This document shows positions 21,863-33,581 of a stretch of 64,000 nt of DNA, one piece after another (the first letter of the stretch is position 1; each line of letters opens with the position of its first letter). The stretch covers positions 123,301,525-123,365,524 of the forward strand of contig NC_134539.1 in NCBI RefSeq assembly GCF_050624435.1, read 5' to 3'. The stretch is from Tenrec ecaudatus (taxonomy: Eukaryota > Chordata > Mammalia > Afrosoricida > Tenrecidae). The notes beneath the pieces are model-generated. The model saw only the letters and a program-made list of their open reading frames with translations, ran no database searches and was not told the origin of the DNA. The position numbers and the translations under genes are program-made.

Positions 21863-22936
21863 ATTTTTTGTCTGAAAATATCTTTATTTTGCCTATCTGT
21901 GTTTTTAATAATTTTATTTTATTTATTTTTAATTGTTTTATTAGGGGCTCATACAACTCATCACAATCCATACATACATCAATTGTGTAAAGCACATTTG
22001 TACATTCATTGCCCTCATCATTCGCAAAGCATTTGCTCTCCATTTAAGCCCCTGACATCAGCTCCTCATTTTCCCCTCCCTCCCTGCTCTCAACTCGCTC
22101 ATGAACCCTAGATAATTTATAAATTATTATTTTGTCATATCTTGCCCTGTCCGACATCTCCCTTCACCCACTTTTTCTGTTGACTGTCCCCCAGGGAGGA
22201 GGTTATATGTAGATTCTTGTAATAGGTTCCCCCTTTCCACCCCACCCTCTATCTACCCTCCTGGTATCGCCACTCACACCACTGGTCCTGAGGGGATCAT
22301 CCACCCTGGATTCCCTGTGTTTCCAGTTCCTATCTGTACCAGTGTACATCCTCTGGTCTAGCCAGACTTGCAAGGTGGAATTGGGATCACGATAGTGGAG
22401 GGGGCGGGGGGAAGCATTTATGAACTAGAGGAAAGTTGTATTTTTCATTGTTGCTACATTGCACCCTGACTGGCTCATCTTCCCAAGACCCTTCTGTAAG
22501 GGGGTGTTCAGTGGCCTACAAATGGGCTTTGAGTCTCCACTCTGCACAGCTCCCCTCACTCACTATGATAAGATTTTTTGTTCTGATGATGCGTGATCCC
22601 TTTGACACCTCGTGATCACACAGGCTAGTGTGCTTCTTCCATGTGGGCTTTGTTGCTTCAGGGCTAGATGGCTGCTTGTTTACCTTCAAGCCTTTAAGAC
22701 CCCAGAGGCTATATCTTTTGATAGCTGGGCATCATCAGCTTTCTTCGCCACATTTGCTTATGCACCCATTTGTCTTCAGCGATCGTATCATGGAGGTGAG
22801 CACACAATGATATGATGTTTTATTCTTTGATGCCTTATAACTGATCCCTTCGGCACCTGTGATCACAGAGGATGGTGTGCTTCTTCCATGTGGGCTTTGT
22901 TGCTTCTGAGCTAGATGGCTGCTTGTTACCTTCAAG
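21863..22936 (-). mobile_element. LINE 3' region with possible 3' transduction, 1.07 kb
   Basis: The flanking repeat gaggagtagatataat occurs at 21847-21862 and again from about 22937. Between the left copy and the LINE's own 3' end (about 21935) lie ~70 extra bases. On the minus strand these read out of the LINE A-tail and end in a second aataaa and A-run. The 5' end of the copy (22815-22936) repeats the 'gtgtgcttcttccatgtggg' segment already present at 22628, an internal duplication. Confidence 0.82.
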
Positions 22937-23840
22937 CGAGGAGTAGATATAATTTATTAATAGTGCTATACCAGAGATAACATTGAATATTCTTATATAT
23001 GTTGCAACTTTTTAATATGTGTTCACATACATATTTTTCCATACCCAGTGCTATTTTGTGTTTAACAAATCATTACTTATTATTACAAGTATTACAGAAA
23101 TATGTAAAGTAGAAATCATCCCCACCAGTTATTCTTTGTATATCATCATTTGTAGTAACTGCATATAATCCAAATAATGATTTTACACATACATTTTCAG
23201 TCCATTTCAGTTATCTCTATCCTTGATGTCTTGTGGCAGTCTGTCTCCTACCCTTCCCCCATCTTCCTTCCTTAGAAGTCTGCTCTAGATCAAGGTCCTC
23301 TGCTGGTACTCAGGCTCAACACATTGTGATTCTTTGGATTGCTCTTCCTGTACTTTTGATATTTGTTTTCTTATGTAATTTGTGACTCTAAGCCCCTTTA
23401 TTTTGGATTTCAGCTCTTTTAGTTAATGAGATTAATAGTGAGTCCTTCTAAAAATCAATTTGTGTTTTACTTGAGTCCATATCCTGCTAGAAGTAGAAAA
23501 GTACTGCCTGTGAGTGTCACGCCCCTAGAGTATTGGTAAGAGTGGCTGCTTCATAATCTTAGTTTGAGCTAAAAAGTAAAGCATGATACATAAAGAAATA
23601 ACTGGACTCTATTATTTCAAAAAGTTAATTGCTTTATGGTTTTGTTTTTACAGAACACAGAGACTGAATGGTGCAATTTATATGCTTTTTTATTTCCATA
23701 TTTTAAAATGACTATACTTATATATCATTTATTATATTTAAGCCTTTGAAATATAAAAGGAAAATAAAGGATTTTTTTAAAAAGACAAGGAAGGATAGTC
23801 TTGTTTGGCACACAAAATAATGACTTGTGCTGCTCTTTAG
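22937..23840. other. SKA2 intron 1, 3' part
   Basis: AT-rich, no repeat named. Ends in a pyrimidine-rich tract and 'tgctctttag' acceptor before exon 2. Confidence 0.5.
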
Positions 23841-23927
23841 TTCCAGAAAGCTGATTCTGATCTGGACTGCATCCTGTACAGGGTGGAATATGAAATCAAG
23901 AACAGTTACCCTGATTCAACTGGTGAG
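23841..23927 (+). CDS. SKA2: SKA2 coding exon 2
   Basis: Encodes 29 residues ([20 protein letters not shown]...PDSTGE) between 'ctctttag' and 'gag|gtaatc', phase 0 at both ends. It is the first long helix of SKA2, which packs with SKA1 and SKA3 in the complex's coiled-coil core. Compared with human from memory it has nine substitutions, mostly toward its end. No change disrupts the frame or the splice sites. Confidence 0.97.
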
Positions 23928-24164
23928 GTAATCTGCAACACAATCATGTCTTTTTTAACTGTCTATTTTAGAGTAAGATTTTCTGATGGTATTCTAATAG
24001 GATTATATATACAGTAAATAATTTTATTATCACGTACTAATTTATAAAATCTTACTTGTGTTAGAAACTTGGTCACAACATGCTGGAAATAATATATCCA
24101 TTCTCAGGGAAAATTGTGGGTATTTTTTTTTTAGCCTTAATATAAGAATCATTGAATGTCTGAA

Positions 24165-24290
24165 AGTCCTGATGGGATAGTGGCCAAGCACTCAGCGGTC
24201 ATCACTTTGAGCCCACCGGGTCTGCTCCTGTGAAGATAACAGCCTGGGCGACCGGACGGGGCAGTTTCGCTCTGTCCTTACCGTGTAGAA
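24165..24290 (+). repeat. AfroSINE, partial
   Basis: 'gatgggatagtggccaagca' head to 'ggggcagtttcgctctgtcc'; tail missing. Confidence 0.75.
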
Positions 24291-24359
24291 TACTCATGTT
24301 TATTTGCTGGCAGACAAGGACTGTGTTTTATAATTTCAAAAAGTTCCATAACATTGATA

Positions 24360-24402
24360 AAAAATAAGAGTTGTATGAACCCCCAATAAAATGATTTTTT
24401 AA
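24360..24402 (+). mobile_element. LINE 3' terminus, ~40 bp scrap
   Basis: 'agagttgtatgaaccccca' then 'ataaaatgattttttaaa'. An extreme 5' truncation of the common family. Confidence 0.65.
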
Positions 24403-24544
24403 ATGGACAAAAAATTAGATGGAATGAATTACATATTACTTGTAAAGTAACATTTTATGTGAGATTGGAGAATATTCAGGTTTTACTGTTTATTGTATAG
24501 AATTTTAGAGTTCAGTTTAAATTGTTTTAGTTTATTATTTTCCA

Positions 24545-24720
24545 CAGTGGGTAATATAGTCCCCTGGGGGGTTCTAGAATGATCCAGGGGAGGCTGCAAA
24601 GCCACATACACTTTATCCTGGATTATGGGGCTAATACAAACGTTTTTAATTCCCAGGGGGCACTGCGTCACTTCTTTTCTGAAAAGGGGACAGTAGGCCA
24701 AATCGATTTGAGTTCCCTAA
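24545..24720 (+). mobile_element. old hAT-like non-autonomous element, copy 1
   Basis: 'cagggggcactgcgtcactt' and 'ctgaaaaggggacagtaggc' are shared with 57312-57450 (plus) and 28552-28690 (minus). The ends resemble 'tttctcaaagtgggc'. Family name uncertain. Confidence 0.55.
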
Positions 24721-25519
24721 CTGGCTTGACATTTCCTTGTCTTTCTCCTTTTCTTTCTAAAGAGCAACTAACTAATTCTGGTCCAGTGATACCACCTAAT
24801 GCTGGCTACTTTTTCTGTCTTACATCTTGAGTTGTAGTTTTCCACCTACTGTTATTCTTATTTTCTACAATTTAAAAAATGAAACGCTAATATATAATTT
24901 GCATTCCTTGAAATATTTACTCTCTTTAATAACTTTTTAAGTACTTCTAACATTCATCCAGTAACTTCAAAATAATCTCCTCCTTTTGGTTCTCAAAGCC
25001 ATTATCTTTAGGAACAAAACCCGGATTTTAATCTTTGTAGATTTCCCCAACATTAGTCCTAATGATCAAACAATATGTGTATCAAGGCACTAGAAGTAAA
25101 CAATGCGTTTATTAACCATTAATACCCCTAGACATTCATTGGACATTATTTTATATGCCAAGCACTGTAATGTGTATATGTGTTCTCAATACACAAACAG
25201 ACATATAATTTTATTCAGCTTTATTCTTGTTTGAGCACCATTTGTGATTTAGAGCCTGTCAACGATTTGGGCATAAAATTCAACCTTTTTGATTATGATA
25301 TCTATAAGTATAAGAATAAAATAAACTACAAGTTCCTCTTACTGTGTTTTTTGTTTCAGAAACATAATTGCATGAGCATTTTCCCTCTTAGGTGTTCAAG
25401 TGATTAGCTTATTTCCTTTTCAGTGTAGCTTTTTTTCCCTTTCCCTCATCACCAGCACTATCATTAGCAGAACATTTTTTACATATTCTCATGACTGTGT
25501 ATGATCCACATAGGATAAG
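24721..25519. other. SKA2 intron 2, nothing recognised
   Basis: AT-rich unique DNA. Confidence 0.5.
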
Positions 25520-25680
25520 TCAGCATTGGGCAGTTATTCGCAAAATCAGCAGTCCAAATCCATCAACTGCTCCCCAGGAGAAATTTGAGGCTGTCTGTTA
25601 AGATTTGTAGTCTTGGATACCCTGTATAAGATCACTCTGAATTGCAATTGACTTGATGGCAGTGGATTTGGTTTTTTTGG
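25520..25680 (+). repeat. AfroSINE, diverged
   Basis: 'atcagcagtccaaatccatc' to 'ttgacttgatggcagtggat' followed by a T/G-rich tail. Confidence 0.75.
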
Positions 25681-25954
25681 TTGGAATGATAAATCAAAGC
25701 CCTAAAATGTTATAGGCACAAAATTAATTGATGTATGTCACAATTTACAAATACTAATAAAAGGATACACTGGCTCCCATGGAGCTAGTCATTCAAACAA
25801 ATCAGTAGTGTTCAAGGTTGTGTATGTAAGAGTTGTTTTCTTCCACGATGTACTACTACACACAAAGTTACCTCTCTGAGGTTAAGGAGCCTCTGCTACT
25901 AAGGCCTTACCACCGTGTTACCACAGTATCTGGACATATGCCATGGAATCATCG

Positions 25955-26175
25955 TCCTTGTTCTTGTTAGGTGCTTCTGAGTCCATCCCACTCAGGGACC
26001 CTGTGTAACACAGAAAACACTGCCTGTGCCATCTTCACAGTTGTTCTGACGTGTGAGCCCATCGATGCAGCTACTTTGTCAGTCCATCTGGTTGAAAGTC
26101 TTCCTCTCTTGTGCTGCCCTTCCACTTTACCAAGCTTGGTGTTCTTCTCCAGGGACTGTTCTCTCTTGACAACCT
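25955..26175 (-). mobile_element. RTE/BovB-type LINE, 3' end
   Basis: Minus-strand reading of 'cccatcgatgcagctacttt' and 'gaaagtcttcctctcttgtg' corresponds to the same C-terminal coding end as 46845-47315. Confidence 0.65.
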
Positions 26176-26457
26176 TATTAGAGTCAGTTAATGTTACAAA
26201 ACTAAGGCATGAGTTTTATCCTACACTACTATAACTTTGAAAATTCACTTGTTTTTTCCTTATGCTTGATTCATCAGTAGGATTAGTTCTTACCTTTTTT
26301 TTTTTTCATTGTAAATTTGTACAGTCATCTTTGGGCACGTCACGTTTGAGCTTTAGTCCAGTTACCTAAAGGTCATTTATACTTAAATAATTGTCACTTT
26401 AAATGATGTTTCCTTTTCTCACAATAACTTCCCTTCCAACTTTTAAGAACAATCAAT

Positions 26458-26490
26458 GTGTATATATGTATGTATATATATATATATATA
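26458..26490. repeat. (TA)n microsatellite
   Basis: tatatatgta/tatatatata tract of about 33 bases. Confidence 0.85.
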
Positions 26491-26644
26491 ATTTGAAAAG
26501 TCACAGAACTATAAAGCTGTATACAAGCAGCAATCTTTGCTTTGCACCTGTCCCAGAGGGCCACCTCTTTATTTCAGCTTCTTGCATGCTCTGTATGAGC
26601 ATACCTGTTGAGACTTTTGATTTTACTTTTTATTTATTGAATGT

Positions 26645-26795
26645 ATACAATTCTAGTACAAATCCCACTTCTGCCTTTACTACTATTGTGATTTTAGGCA
26701 AGTCAGTTAACCTCTTGCACCTAATTTCCTGGTCTGTAAAATAGGGATATTATTGTTTCTCACAGTTTGAGAGGTGATAAAATTATGTATTGATA
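26645..26795 (+). repeat. MIR
   Basis: 'attttaggcaagtcagttaacctcttgcacc' then 'ctggtctgtaaaatagggat' is the classic MIR core. Confidence 0.85.
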
Positions 26796-26804
26796 TATAA
26801 TGTG

Positions 26805-26960
26805 CTTGCCTGGTACAAATGGTTTGCAATTTGCTGCTGTCCTAAAAGTGGGCAGTTTGAACCTACCAGCAGCAATGTGGAAGAAAGTCTTGAGCTGCTT
26901 TCGAAAGAATACATCCAGGAGAACAGTGGAGTAGCTCTACACTGCAACACATGGTGTTTG
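26805..26960 (+). repeat. AfroSINE, diverged
   Basis: 'gtgggcagtttgaacctacc' and the following 'gtggaagaaagtcttgag' identify it. Confidence 0.7.
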
Positions 26961-26984
26961 TATATATTCTGCCCCTTGAGACTG

Positions 26985-27385
26985 TCTGTGTCTATTAGTT
27001 CCCAGCTCTGCTATAAAAATACCACAAGCAGGGTGGCTTACAAGGGCAGAAATTTATTCTCTCACAGTTTTAGAGGCTAGAAATCCAAAATCAAGTTGTC
27101 ACTAAAGCCAGTTCCTTTAGAAGGCCCTTGGAAGAATTTGCCCCATACCTTACTCCTAGCTGATGCTGCTACTATAATCCTTGGAATTTCTTGGATTGTG
27201 AGACCCTTATTCTAGTTTCTGGATTCACATGTCTCTAAAGCTCCCTTTTAGAAGAATGTTAATAATTAGATTAGGGCCCACTTTTTAATCCAGTATGACA
27301 TCTGCATAGACTCCTTCATAGACACTGGAGTTAGAACTTGAACTTATCTCTTTAGGGGGCACAATTCAACCCACAACTGTGTCTT
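26985..27385 (-). mobile_element. MLT1-type LTR (ERVL-MaLR), ancient fossil
   Basis: 'gctataaaaataccacaagc', 'cagaaatttattctctcaca' and the distal 'attagggcccactttttaatcc' and 'gggcacaattcaacccacaac' follow an MLT1 LTR in minus orientation. Age: shared by placental mammals. Solo and decayed. Confidence 0.8.
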
Positions 27386-27806
27386 AAGAATATTTTAAGT
27401 GCTTTCAAGTATTTGGAGTCCTTAGGAGAAAATCCAAAGAATGCCTTTATGATCTTTGAAATTACATGTAGAGAATTGTACTTTAGAAGTGCTGCGTAGT
27501 TAGTGACTATAATCCGCGCATCAAATGGTATGTGTTTGAAGTGGCCTTACTGATTTTTTTTTTGTATGTGTGTTATTTGTATACCTTCATATAAATAGCT
27601 ATAATGTCTTAGGTTTTATATTTTTCTTGTTCTTTCTCATTTCTAATATCTGGTACATACTTTCACAGATTGATTTTCTTATAATTAAATACTCAACAGT
27701 GTTTGATTAAATAAGTGATTGACTATGTTGTCCATGTTTTAGTTCTTAGAAGGTACTTTGATTTTACTTTCATGGTTAATATACATGAACTTTTTTCCTA
27801 ATGTAG

Positions 27807-27983
27807 AAAAATCCAGTTACACTCTTGAAGGAATTGTCAGCTATAAAGTCTCGCTATCAAGCTTTGCAAACACGGTTTAAATCAGTTACTGCTGCACAGA
27901 AAGATACTAAGAGTCGCATTTGTGTTACTTTGACTAAGACTATGACCGTGATGCAAGAACTTCAAAAGCTAACAGACCTGGAG
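27807..27983 (+). CDS. SKA2: SKA2 coding exon 3
   Basis: Encodes 59 residues from [20 protein letters not shown] to [14 protein letters not shown] between 'ctaatgtag' and 'gag|gtaatg', phase 0. It is the central coiled-coil segment; charged and hydrophobic residues alternate as expected for the SKA three-helix assembly. It is the least conserved exon relative to human, with about 18 of 59 residues differing from memory. A LINE insertion begins only 28 bases after the donor site. Confidence 0.97.
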
Positions 27984-28011
27984 GTAATGTGTTCATTTAA
28001 AGTTATTTTTT

Positions 28012-28191
28012 TTCTTTTTTTACATTTTATTAGGGACTCACACAACTCTTATCACAATCCATACATCAATTGTATAAAGCACATCCATACATTCCCCACC
28101 CCAATCATTCTCAAAGCATTCACTCTCCACTTAAGCCCTCTGCATCAGCTCCTCTTTTTTTTCCCCTCCCTCCCCGCTCCCCCCTCCTAAT
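28012..28191 (-). mobile_element. LINE 3' end, 180 bp, beside SKA2 exon 3
   Basis: 'ttacattttattagggactc' to 'ctccccgctcccccctcc', minus orientation. Flanked by taaagttatttttt at 27998-28011 and 28192-28205. Confidence 0.88.
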
Positions 28192-28205
28192 TAAAGTTAT
28201 TTTTT

Positions 28206-28551
28206 AAATTGAGAATATGTACACATATTATGTACCAATTCAACTCTTCCTATATGTATAATTTAGGACTATTATAGTCTTCAACTTGTACAACCATTCT
28301 AACCCTCTTTTTCTGAGTTGTTCCTCCTTCATGAATATAAATGTGGTGCCTTTGAAGTTTCCAAAATCTTTTGAATTGCTTTTGTTAGTTTGATCCCATG
28401 TAAATAGATCTTAAGAGCTCAAGGAAGACATGTTTTACTACTAAAGAAGACAACAGGGAATATTTTTGGTTTAAGGTCTAATAGTTTTAGGGATTCATCC
28501 ACCTTCAATGGGTCCACTCTGGAGTTTATGAGAATTTGAAATTCTACATAG
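28206..28551. other. SKA2 intron 3, nothing recognised
   Basis: AT-rich unique DNA. Confidence 0.45.
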
Positions 28552-28690
28552 GTTTCTAAACTTATTTGTCCTACCACCCCCTTTTCAGAAAAAAATTATT
28601 CAGTGCCCCCCCTTTTAAAAAGGTGTACGATAGCCCATATTCCAGGGTGACGTGGTACATTTCCCACTGTGGGAAGCACTGTTACGTTCA
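28552..28690 (-). mobile_element. old hAT-like non-autonomous element, copy 2
   Basis: 'gtttctaaacttatttgtcctac' and 'cttttcagaaaaaaattatt' are the reverse complement of the family seen at 24545 and 57312. Confidence 0.55.
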
Positions 28691-29180
28691 ATAACGGCAG
28701 CTAGGCCACCTCGAGCTCTTCGGGTCTCATGGTTAGGGAGGTAGTTGTTCGAAGAGGTGATCAGCCACACAGCTCATACCCACCTCGTTTTACGGCCTCT
28801 CCTCCTGTTGCTTCAGGTGAGCGAAGATCAGTTGTTGTAACCTGAATGGTATCTTTCAAGATTTTAAGACCCCAGGTACTATGCAAAAACTTGCAGGTAG
28901 AACAAAAATATTAAATTAACTAGGAAGTCCCAGGAAATAATGGACCTAAATTTCCAAACCAAGGACCCAAATCCCATTGGGTGATTGGTTTGTACAAAGA
29001 CACTTTAAAAAGTTTGTGGATTGAAGTGATTACTGAAGATATGGGTACTAGAGAAATCAGATGGTACCCAGCTATCAGAAAGAATAATATCCAGGGCAGT
29101 CTAAAGGCTTGTCTTAAAACAAGCAGCCAAGTAAATGAGGTGTCAGCTAAGTCACATGGAAAGAGCACAGTATCCCTTGT
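28691..29180 (-). mobile_element. older L1 3' UTR of the afrotherian type
   Basis: 'gggtctcatggttagggagg' and 'agattttaagaccccaggtac', then 'ccaaggacccaaatcccatt', recur at 39430-40055. From 29020 a plus-oriented relative ('ggtacccagctatcag') may be a separate piece. Confidence 0.55.
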
Positions 29181-29879
29181 GATATAAGGATTGTAAATAA
29201 AATCCAAGCTCAGAGAAGGGAATTGCATAACAGCTTAAATTCTGAGCATCTGGTTTGCAGAAGGCTATGAATGACAGTAAAAGTCCAAAATCCATTTGCA
29301 GAGTCCCCACGCAGATTGTTTCCATTTATTCCCCGACTGTTAAACTGGGATGCATATAAAGTTGCTCTCACACAGAGTGCTTGGAAAATGGATTGTCATA
29401 GATATCTGTAGAAACTCACTGCCATCGAGTTGATGCCGTTTGTTTTCCCTTTTGACTCACTTTTAATTAGTTCTAGTTTCTGTTCTGTTTATTTTTGGAT
29501 TGAAACTTTTCTGTGTTTCATTTTGTTGTTGTTGGGGTTTTTTATATGATTTTATTTACATGAAATCCAGGTTAGGTAATCCTTAGAGACAGTAATTAGG
29601 TTAATAGTTTCTTAGGGTTATGTCAGGGGAGATTGGAGGGTAGGGTAATAGGGAGCTAATAATAATGGATACAAGAATGAAGACTATGTTCTAAAATTGA
29701 TTATGATGATTGCAAAACATTTTTTGTATATACTTAAGCCATTGGATTGTATGGTACATGAATTATATGTCAATAAAACTTAAAAAGTTTGTGAAAAAAT
29801 GAAATTGAGATAGTGAAATTTTCCATGAACTTTTTGAAATTCCCTAGTTCATAAGTAGCCTCAGCAACTACACTTTGAT

Positions 29880-30545
29880 TTTTAAAATAAAATCATATTG
29901 GTGGCTCATACAGCTCTTAATACCATCCAGACATGCATCCATTATGTCAAGCACATTTGTGCATATGTTGCCATCATTTAAAAAATTTTTTATCTACTTG
30001 AGCCCTTGGTGTCAGCTCATATCTCCCCCTTCCCCATCCTCCCTGCCTCACGATCCCTTGATAATTTATAAATTATTATTTTTTCATGTCTTACACCAAC
30101 CACTATTTCCCTTCACTCACTTTTATGTTGTCCATCTCCCTGGTGGGAGCAGGGGTTATATTGATCATTTTGATCAGTTCCCCCCTTCTCCCCTTCCCCT
30201 TTCACTCCCCTCCCCCTCCTGGTATTGCTATTCTCTTATTGGTCCCGAGGGGTTTCTCTGTCCTGGATTCCCTGTGTTGTGAGCTCTTGTCTGTACCAGT
30301 GCACATGCTCTGATCTAGCTGGAGATGTAAGGTAGAATTGGGGTCATGAGAGTCGGGGGTGGGGGTGGAGATACTGTTAAATAACTAGAGAAAAGTTGTA
30401 TGTTTCATCAGCGTTATACTACACCCTGACTGGCTCATCTCTTCTTTGTGACCCTTCTGTAAGGGGCTGTCCAATTGTCTACAGATGGGCTTTGGGTCTC
30501 CACTGGGCACTCCCCCTCATTCACATCAATATGATTTTTTGTTAG
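29880..30545 (-). mobile_element. LINE 3' region, 0.66 kb copy
   Basis: 'aatcatattggtggctcata' to 'cactccccctcattcacatca'. More diverged than its neighbours; no target duplication found. Confidence 0.8.
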
Positions 30546-31120
30546 CAGCTACTCTTTTTTATGTGATTCTTTGGGTTGTTATAAACACAGCTATCACAAA
30601 ACTGTTCCCAATTCAGTTTTTACAGATGTACAACTTATGGCAATCATAATAATTAGCTATCTAAACCTCTACTGTTATTTCCGTGTGATTTTTCCATCAT
30701 GGGAAATTAACACTGAGTGCCCTATAAGCAGTTACCCTGGGGTTCCCAATCCCTTCACTCCTGGCAGCCACAAATAAACTTAGGTCTCTATGCATTTGTC
30801 TGTTCTTTACTTCTCTTATGAGGGAAGTTATATAATATTTGTCTTTTTGTGATTGACTTATTTCATTTAGTATATCTTCAAGTTCCATTCACATTGTACC
30901 ATTATCTTTTACTGGTTAAATAGAATTCCATTGTACCACACATTTTGTTTGCTCATTCAAGTTGTTTTCCCCTTTTGGCTATTGTAAATAATGCAGTGAA
31001 TATTGATGTAGAAATACCTGTTTGAGTCTTTACTTTGAAATCTTTTGGGTATATACCAAGGAATAGAATTACTGTCCTATATAATAGCCTTATTTTTCGT
31101 TTTCTGAGTAACATTTTATA
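30546..31120 (-). mobile_element. old L1 3' region
   Basis: 'gtgattctttgggttgttat', 'ccattcacattgtaccatta', 'gggtatataccaaggaata': standard L1 3' wording read from the minus strand. Confidence 0.55.
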
Positions 31121-31639
31121 TTCCCATTAGTGATGACTAAAGGTTTCAATTACAATAATCTTACATTTGACAAATTGGATTTGCTTAATTTTAATTTTGA
31201 GGGTCACTCTGAAAGATAAAGCCTCAGTAACTTGCATTTTGAAATTCATTAGTCAATTTGCTAAACTAACTGATAGAAATGAGACTTTCTTGATTCTCTA
31301 TAGCTGACACACTCTTTTAAAGTAAGCATGTAAACTTCAGGTGGTTAATGAAGAGGTATATTGTCCTAGATTATGTAGCCATGCTAATATTACTAATGAA
31401 GGACTACTACGTTTCTGTGTAGGGTGATGAAAAAGATTACAAAGATAGTGGTGATGTTTGTACAGCATGGTGAACCCAATGAATATCACTGAATTATACA
31501 TGAAAGTGGTTGATATGGCAATGTTTTGTTATGTTCCATCAAAAAAGGGGGATAGAGAAAATACCATTTTGATAGTATTATGTGAAGGCTTAAGACTGAA
31601 TACCCCCTAGGCAAACAGAATAAATCATGCCCCGTTCCG
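31121..31639. other. SKA2 intron 3, nothing recognised
   Basis: AT-rich unique DNA, no frame. Confidence 0.45.
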
Positions 31640-31790
31640 CACCATCCTCACACATGCCCACTGTGCCAATCCAAGAGTCTTCTTCTTTACCAAGCATGAT
31701 GTTCCTTTCTATGGACTGGTCCCTCCTGGTGACACATCTCACTACTGTGAGACAAAGTCACACCATCCTCATTTTTGAGCAGCGTTCTAG
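31640..31790 (-). mobile_element. RTE/BovB-type LINE fragment
   Basis: 'ttctttaccaagcatgatgt' and 'tggactggtccctcctggtg' are the reverse of the segment that reads 'ccagtccctggaaggacag' in the copy at 47080-47315. Confidence 0.6.
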
Positions 31791-32184
31791 GCATACTTTG
31801 TGCAAGACTGACTGCCTTGTTTTGGGCAGTCCACAGTATGTTTGGCCTTTTGTGCCAGTGCCATATTTCCCAGGCATCAGTTCTTATTTGGTCTTCCTTA
31901 TTCGTTGTCTAGTTTCTGCATGCACATGAGGTGATTGAAAGTGCCATGCTTGGGTCAGGTGTACCTCAGTCTTCAAGGAAACATCTTTACTTTTTATTAC
32001 TTTAGAGAAATTTTTTCTCCTATGGATTTGTCCTATGCAGTAATGTTTGATTTCACGCTGCTGTAAAGAAATAGCAAGTATAAAAAGGTCTATATCTGCT
32101 TAGGGGCAGACCTGTGAGAATAGTTAAGAAAACCAAAGGTCAGATTTGAGCTGAGATCTCTGAAATTTCTAAAATAACGAAGTC

Positions 32185-32372
32185 AAAACGAAACCTACTG
32201 CCATCAAGTTGTTTCTGACAGCACTATATCGGGTTTCCATGCTTTGTAAACTCTTTATGGGAGCAGATAGCCTCATCTCTCTCCTGTGGAACAGCAAGTG
32301 GGTTTGAACCACTGACCTTTGTGGTTTGCAGCTCAATGCTTACCAGACACCTACCACCAGGGCCTCTAAAAT
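32185..32372 (-). repeat. AfroSINE
   Basis: 'aacctactgccatcaagttg' to 'cctaccaccagggcctct'; ends directly beside the SPIN element. Confidence 0.85.
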
Positions 32373-32381
32373 AACCTATAG

Positions 32382-32573
32382 CAGTGGTTCTCAACCTGTG
32401 GGTCGCAACCCCTTTGGGGGTTGAACAACCCTTTCACAGGGGTTGCCTGATTCATAACAGTAGCAAAATTACAGTTATGAAGTAGCAACGAAAATAATTT
32501 TTTAGTTGGGGGTTCACCCCACATGAGGAACTATATTAAAGGGTGGCGGCATTAGGAAGGTTGAGAACCACTC
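32382..32573. mobile_element. SPIN-type hAT element, 192 bp
   Basis: Left 'cagtggttctcaacctgtgg' and right 'ggttgagaaccactc' are near-perfect inverted ends. The 8-mers acctatag (32374-32381) and acctaaag (32574-32581) differ by one base: a hAT target duplication. This is the least diverged copy in the window. No transposase. Confidence 0.92.
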
Positions 32574-32581
32574 ACCTAAAG

Positions 32582-33019
32582 AGTCTATAATATTCTTTTT
32601 TTTTTCAACAATCACTAGCAGCCCTTGGTCTTTAATATTCTCATGAGAGCATGAAGAACAAGATAAGGATAAGTCTGCTTAAGGCAAATGGTGCTTCTTT
32701 TTTTTTTTTTGTAGACAAGAGAAAGTAAAAGTCTTTAGGTATTCTCTTGCAACAATCTTTATTAATGAGAGTGATTTTTGTTTGGAAGGATAAGAAAATG
32801 TATTTTGAGGCGCAGTTGAACGGATAATATTCAATAAGGTGGTGAGAAGAGAAAAGGAGATAGGAAGAAGGGAATGCATACTGATATTTTCCCTCGTTGA
32901 TATTAAGTCACTGGTGTTTAAGTATGCTTAATTACAAAGGGAACCACCAAAATGGCAAAGGGGCAGGAGGGACTAAAACAAACCGTAAAACAAAAATAAT
33001 TGCAAAAAAGAAGACACAT
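32582..33019. other. SKA2 intron 3, nothing recognised
   Basis: AT- and purine-rich; poly-T runs near 32697-32710. Confidence 0.45.
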
Positions 33020-33375
33020 TCAAAATAGGCTATGTGATTGAACATCCCCTTACAGAATGGTCACAAGAAAGGGAGAATCCAGTCAGGGTGTAGTATAGCA
33101 CCGATGAAACATACAACTTTTCTCTACTTCTTTAATGTCCCCCCCCCCAATTATCATGACCCCAATTCTTTTACAAATCTGGCTAGACCAGAGCATGTAC
33201 ATGGGTAGATGCTGGAAACAGAGGGAATCTCTGTTAGATAAACCCCTCAGGACTAATAATGAGAGTAGTGATACCAAGAGGGTAAAGGGAAGGTGGGAGG
33301 AGAAAGTGGAAACTGATCACAATGTTCTACAGATAACCCCCTCCCAGGGAGATGGACAACAGAAAAGTGGGTGAA
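33020..33375 (+). mobile_element. LINE fragment lacking its 3' end
   Basis: From 'gaacatccccttacagaatg' to 'gacaacagaaaagtgggtga'. Stops ~250 bases before the family's AATAAA, so it is truncated at both sides. Confidence 0.8.
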
Positions 33376-33581
33376 ATCATCTTTTAAAAATGAAATATGT
33401 TCAGAAAAATGTCGTTTCTAAATTGAAGGAAAAGATTTTTAAAAGAATGGATTTTAAGGCTCTAGACTTTGAATGGTTTTTCTAATGTTTTTCAATAGGC
33501 AAAAAATACCTCCAAGCAACACAAGATAAAACACTCAACAATATAGTTAATACAGACATTTTTAATGGGAGGTTCTGACAG

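Noticed and set aside
27825-28190. 121-codon frame starting in SKA2 exon 3
   Set aside because: Reads through the exon 3 donor into a LINE; the real exon ends at 27983.
33040-33375. Twin-primed pair with a nearby minus LINE
   Set aside because: No complementary inverted 3' end lies next to it; treated as a simple truncated fragment.
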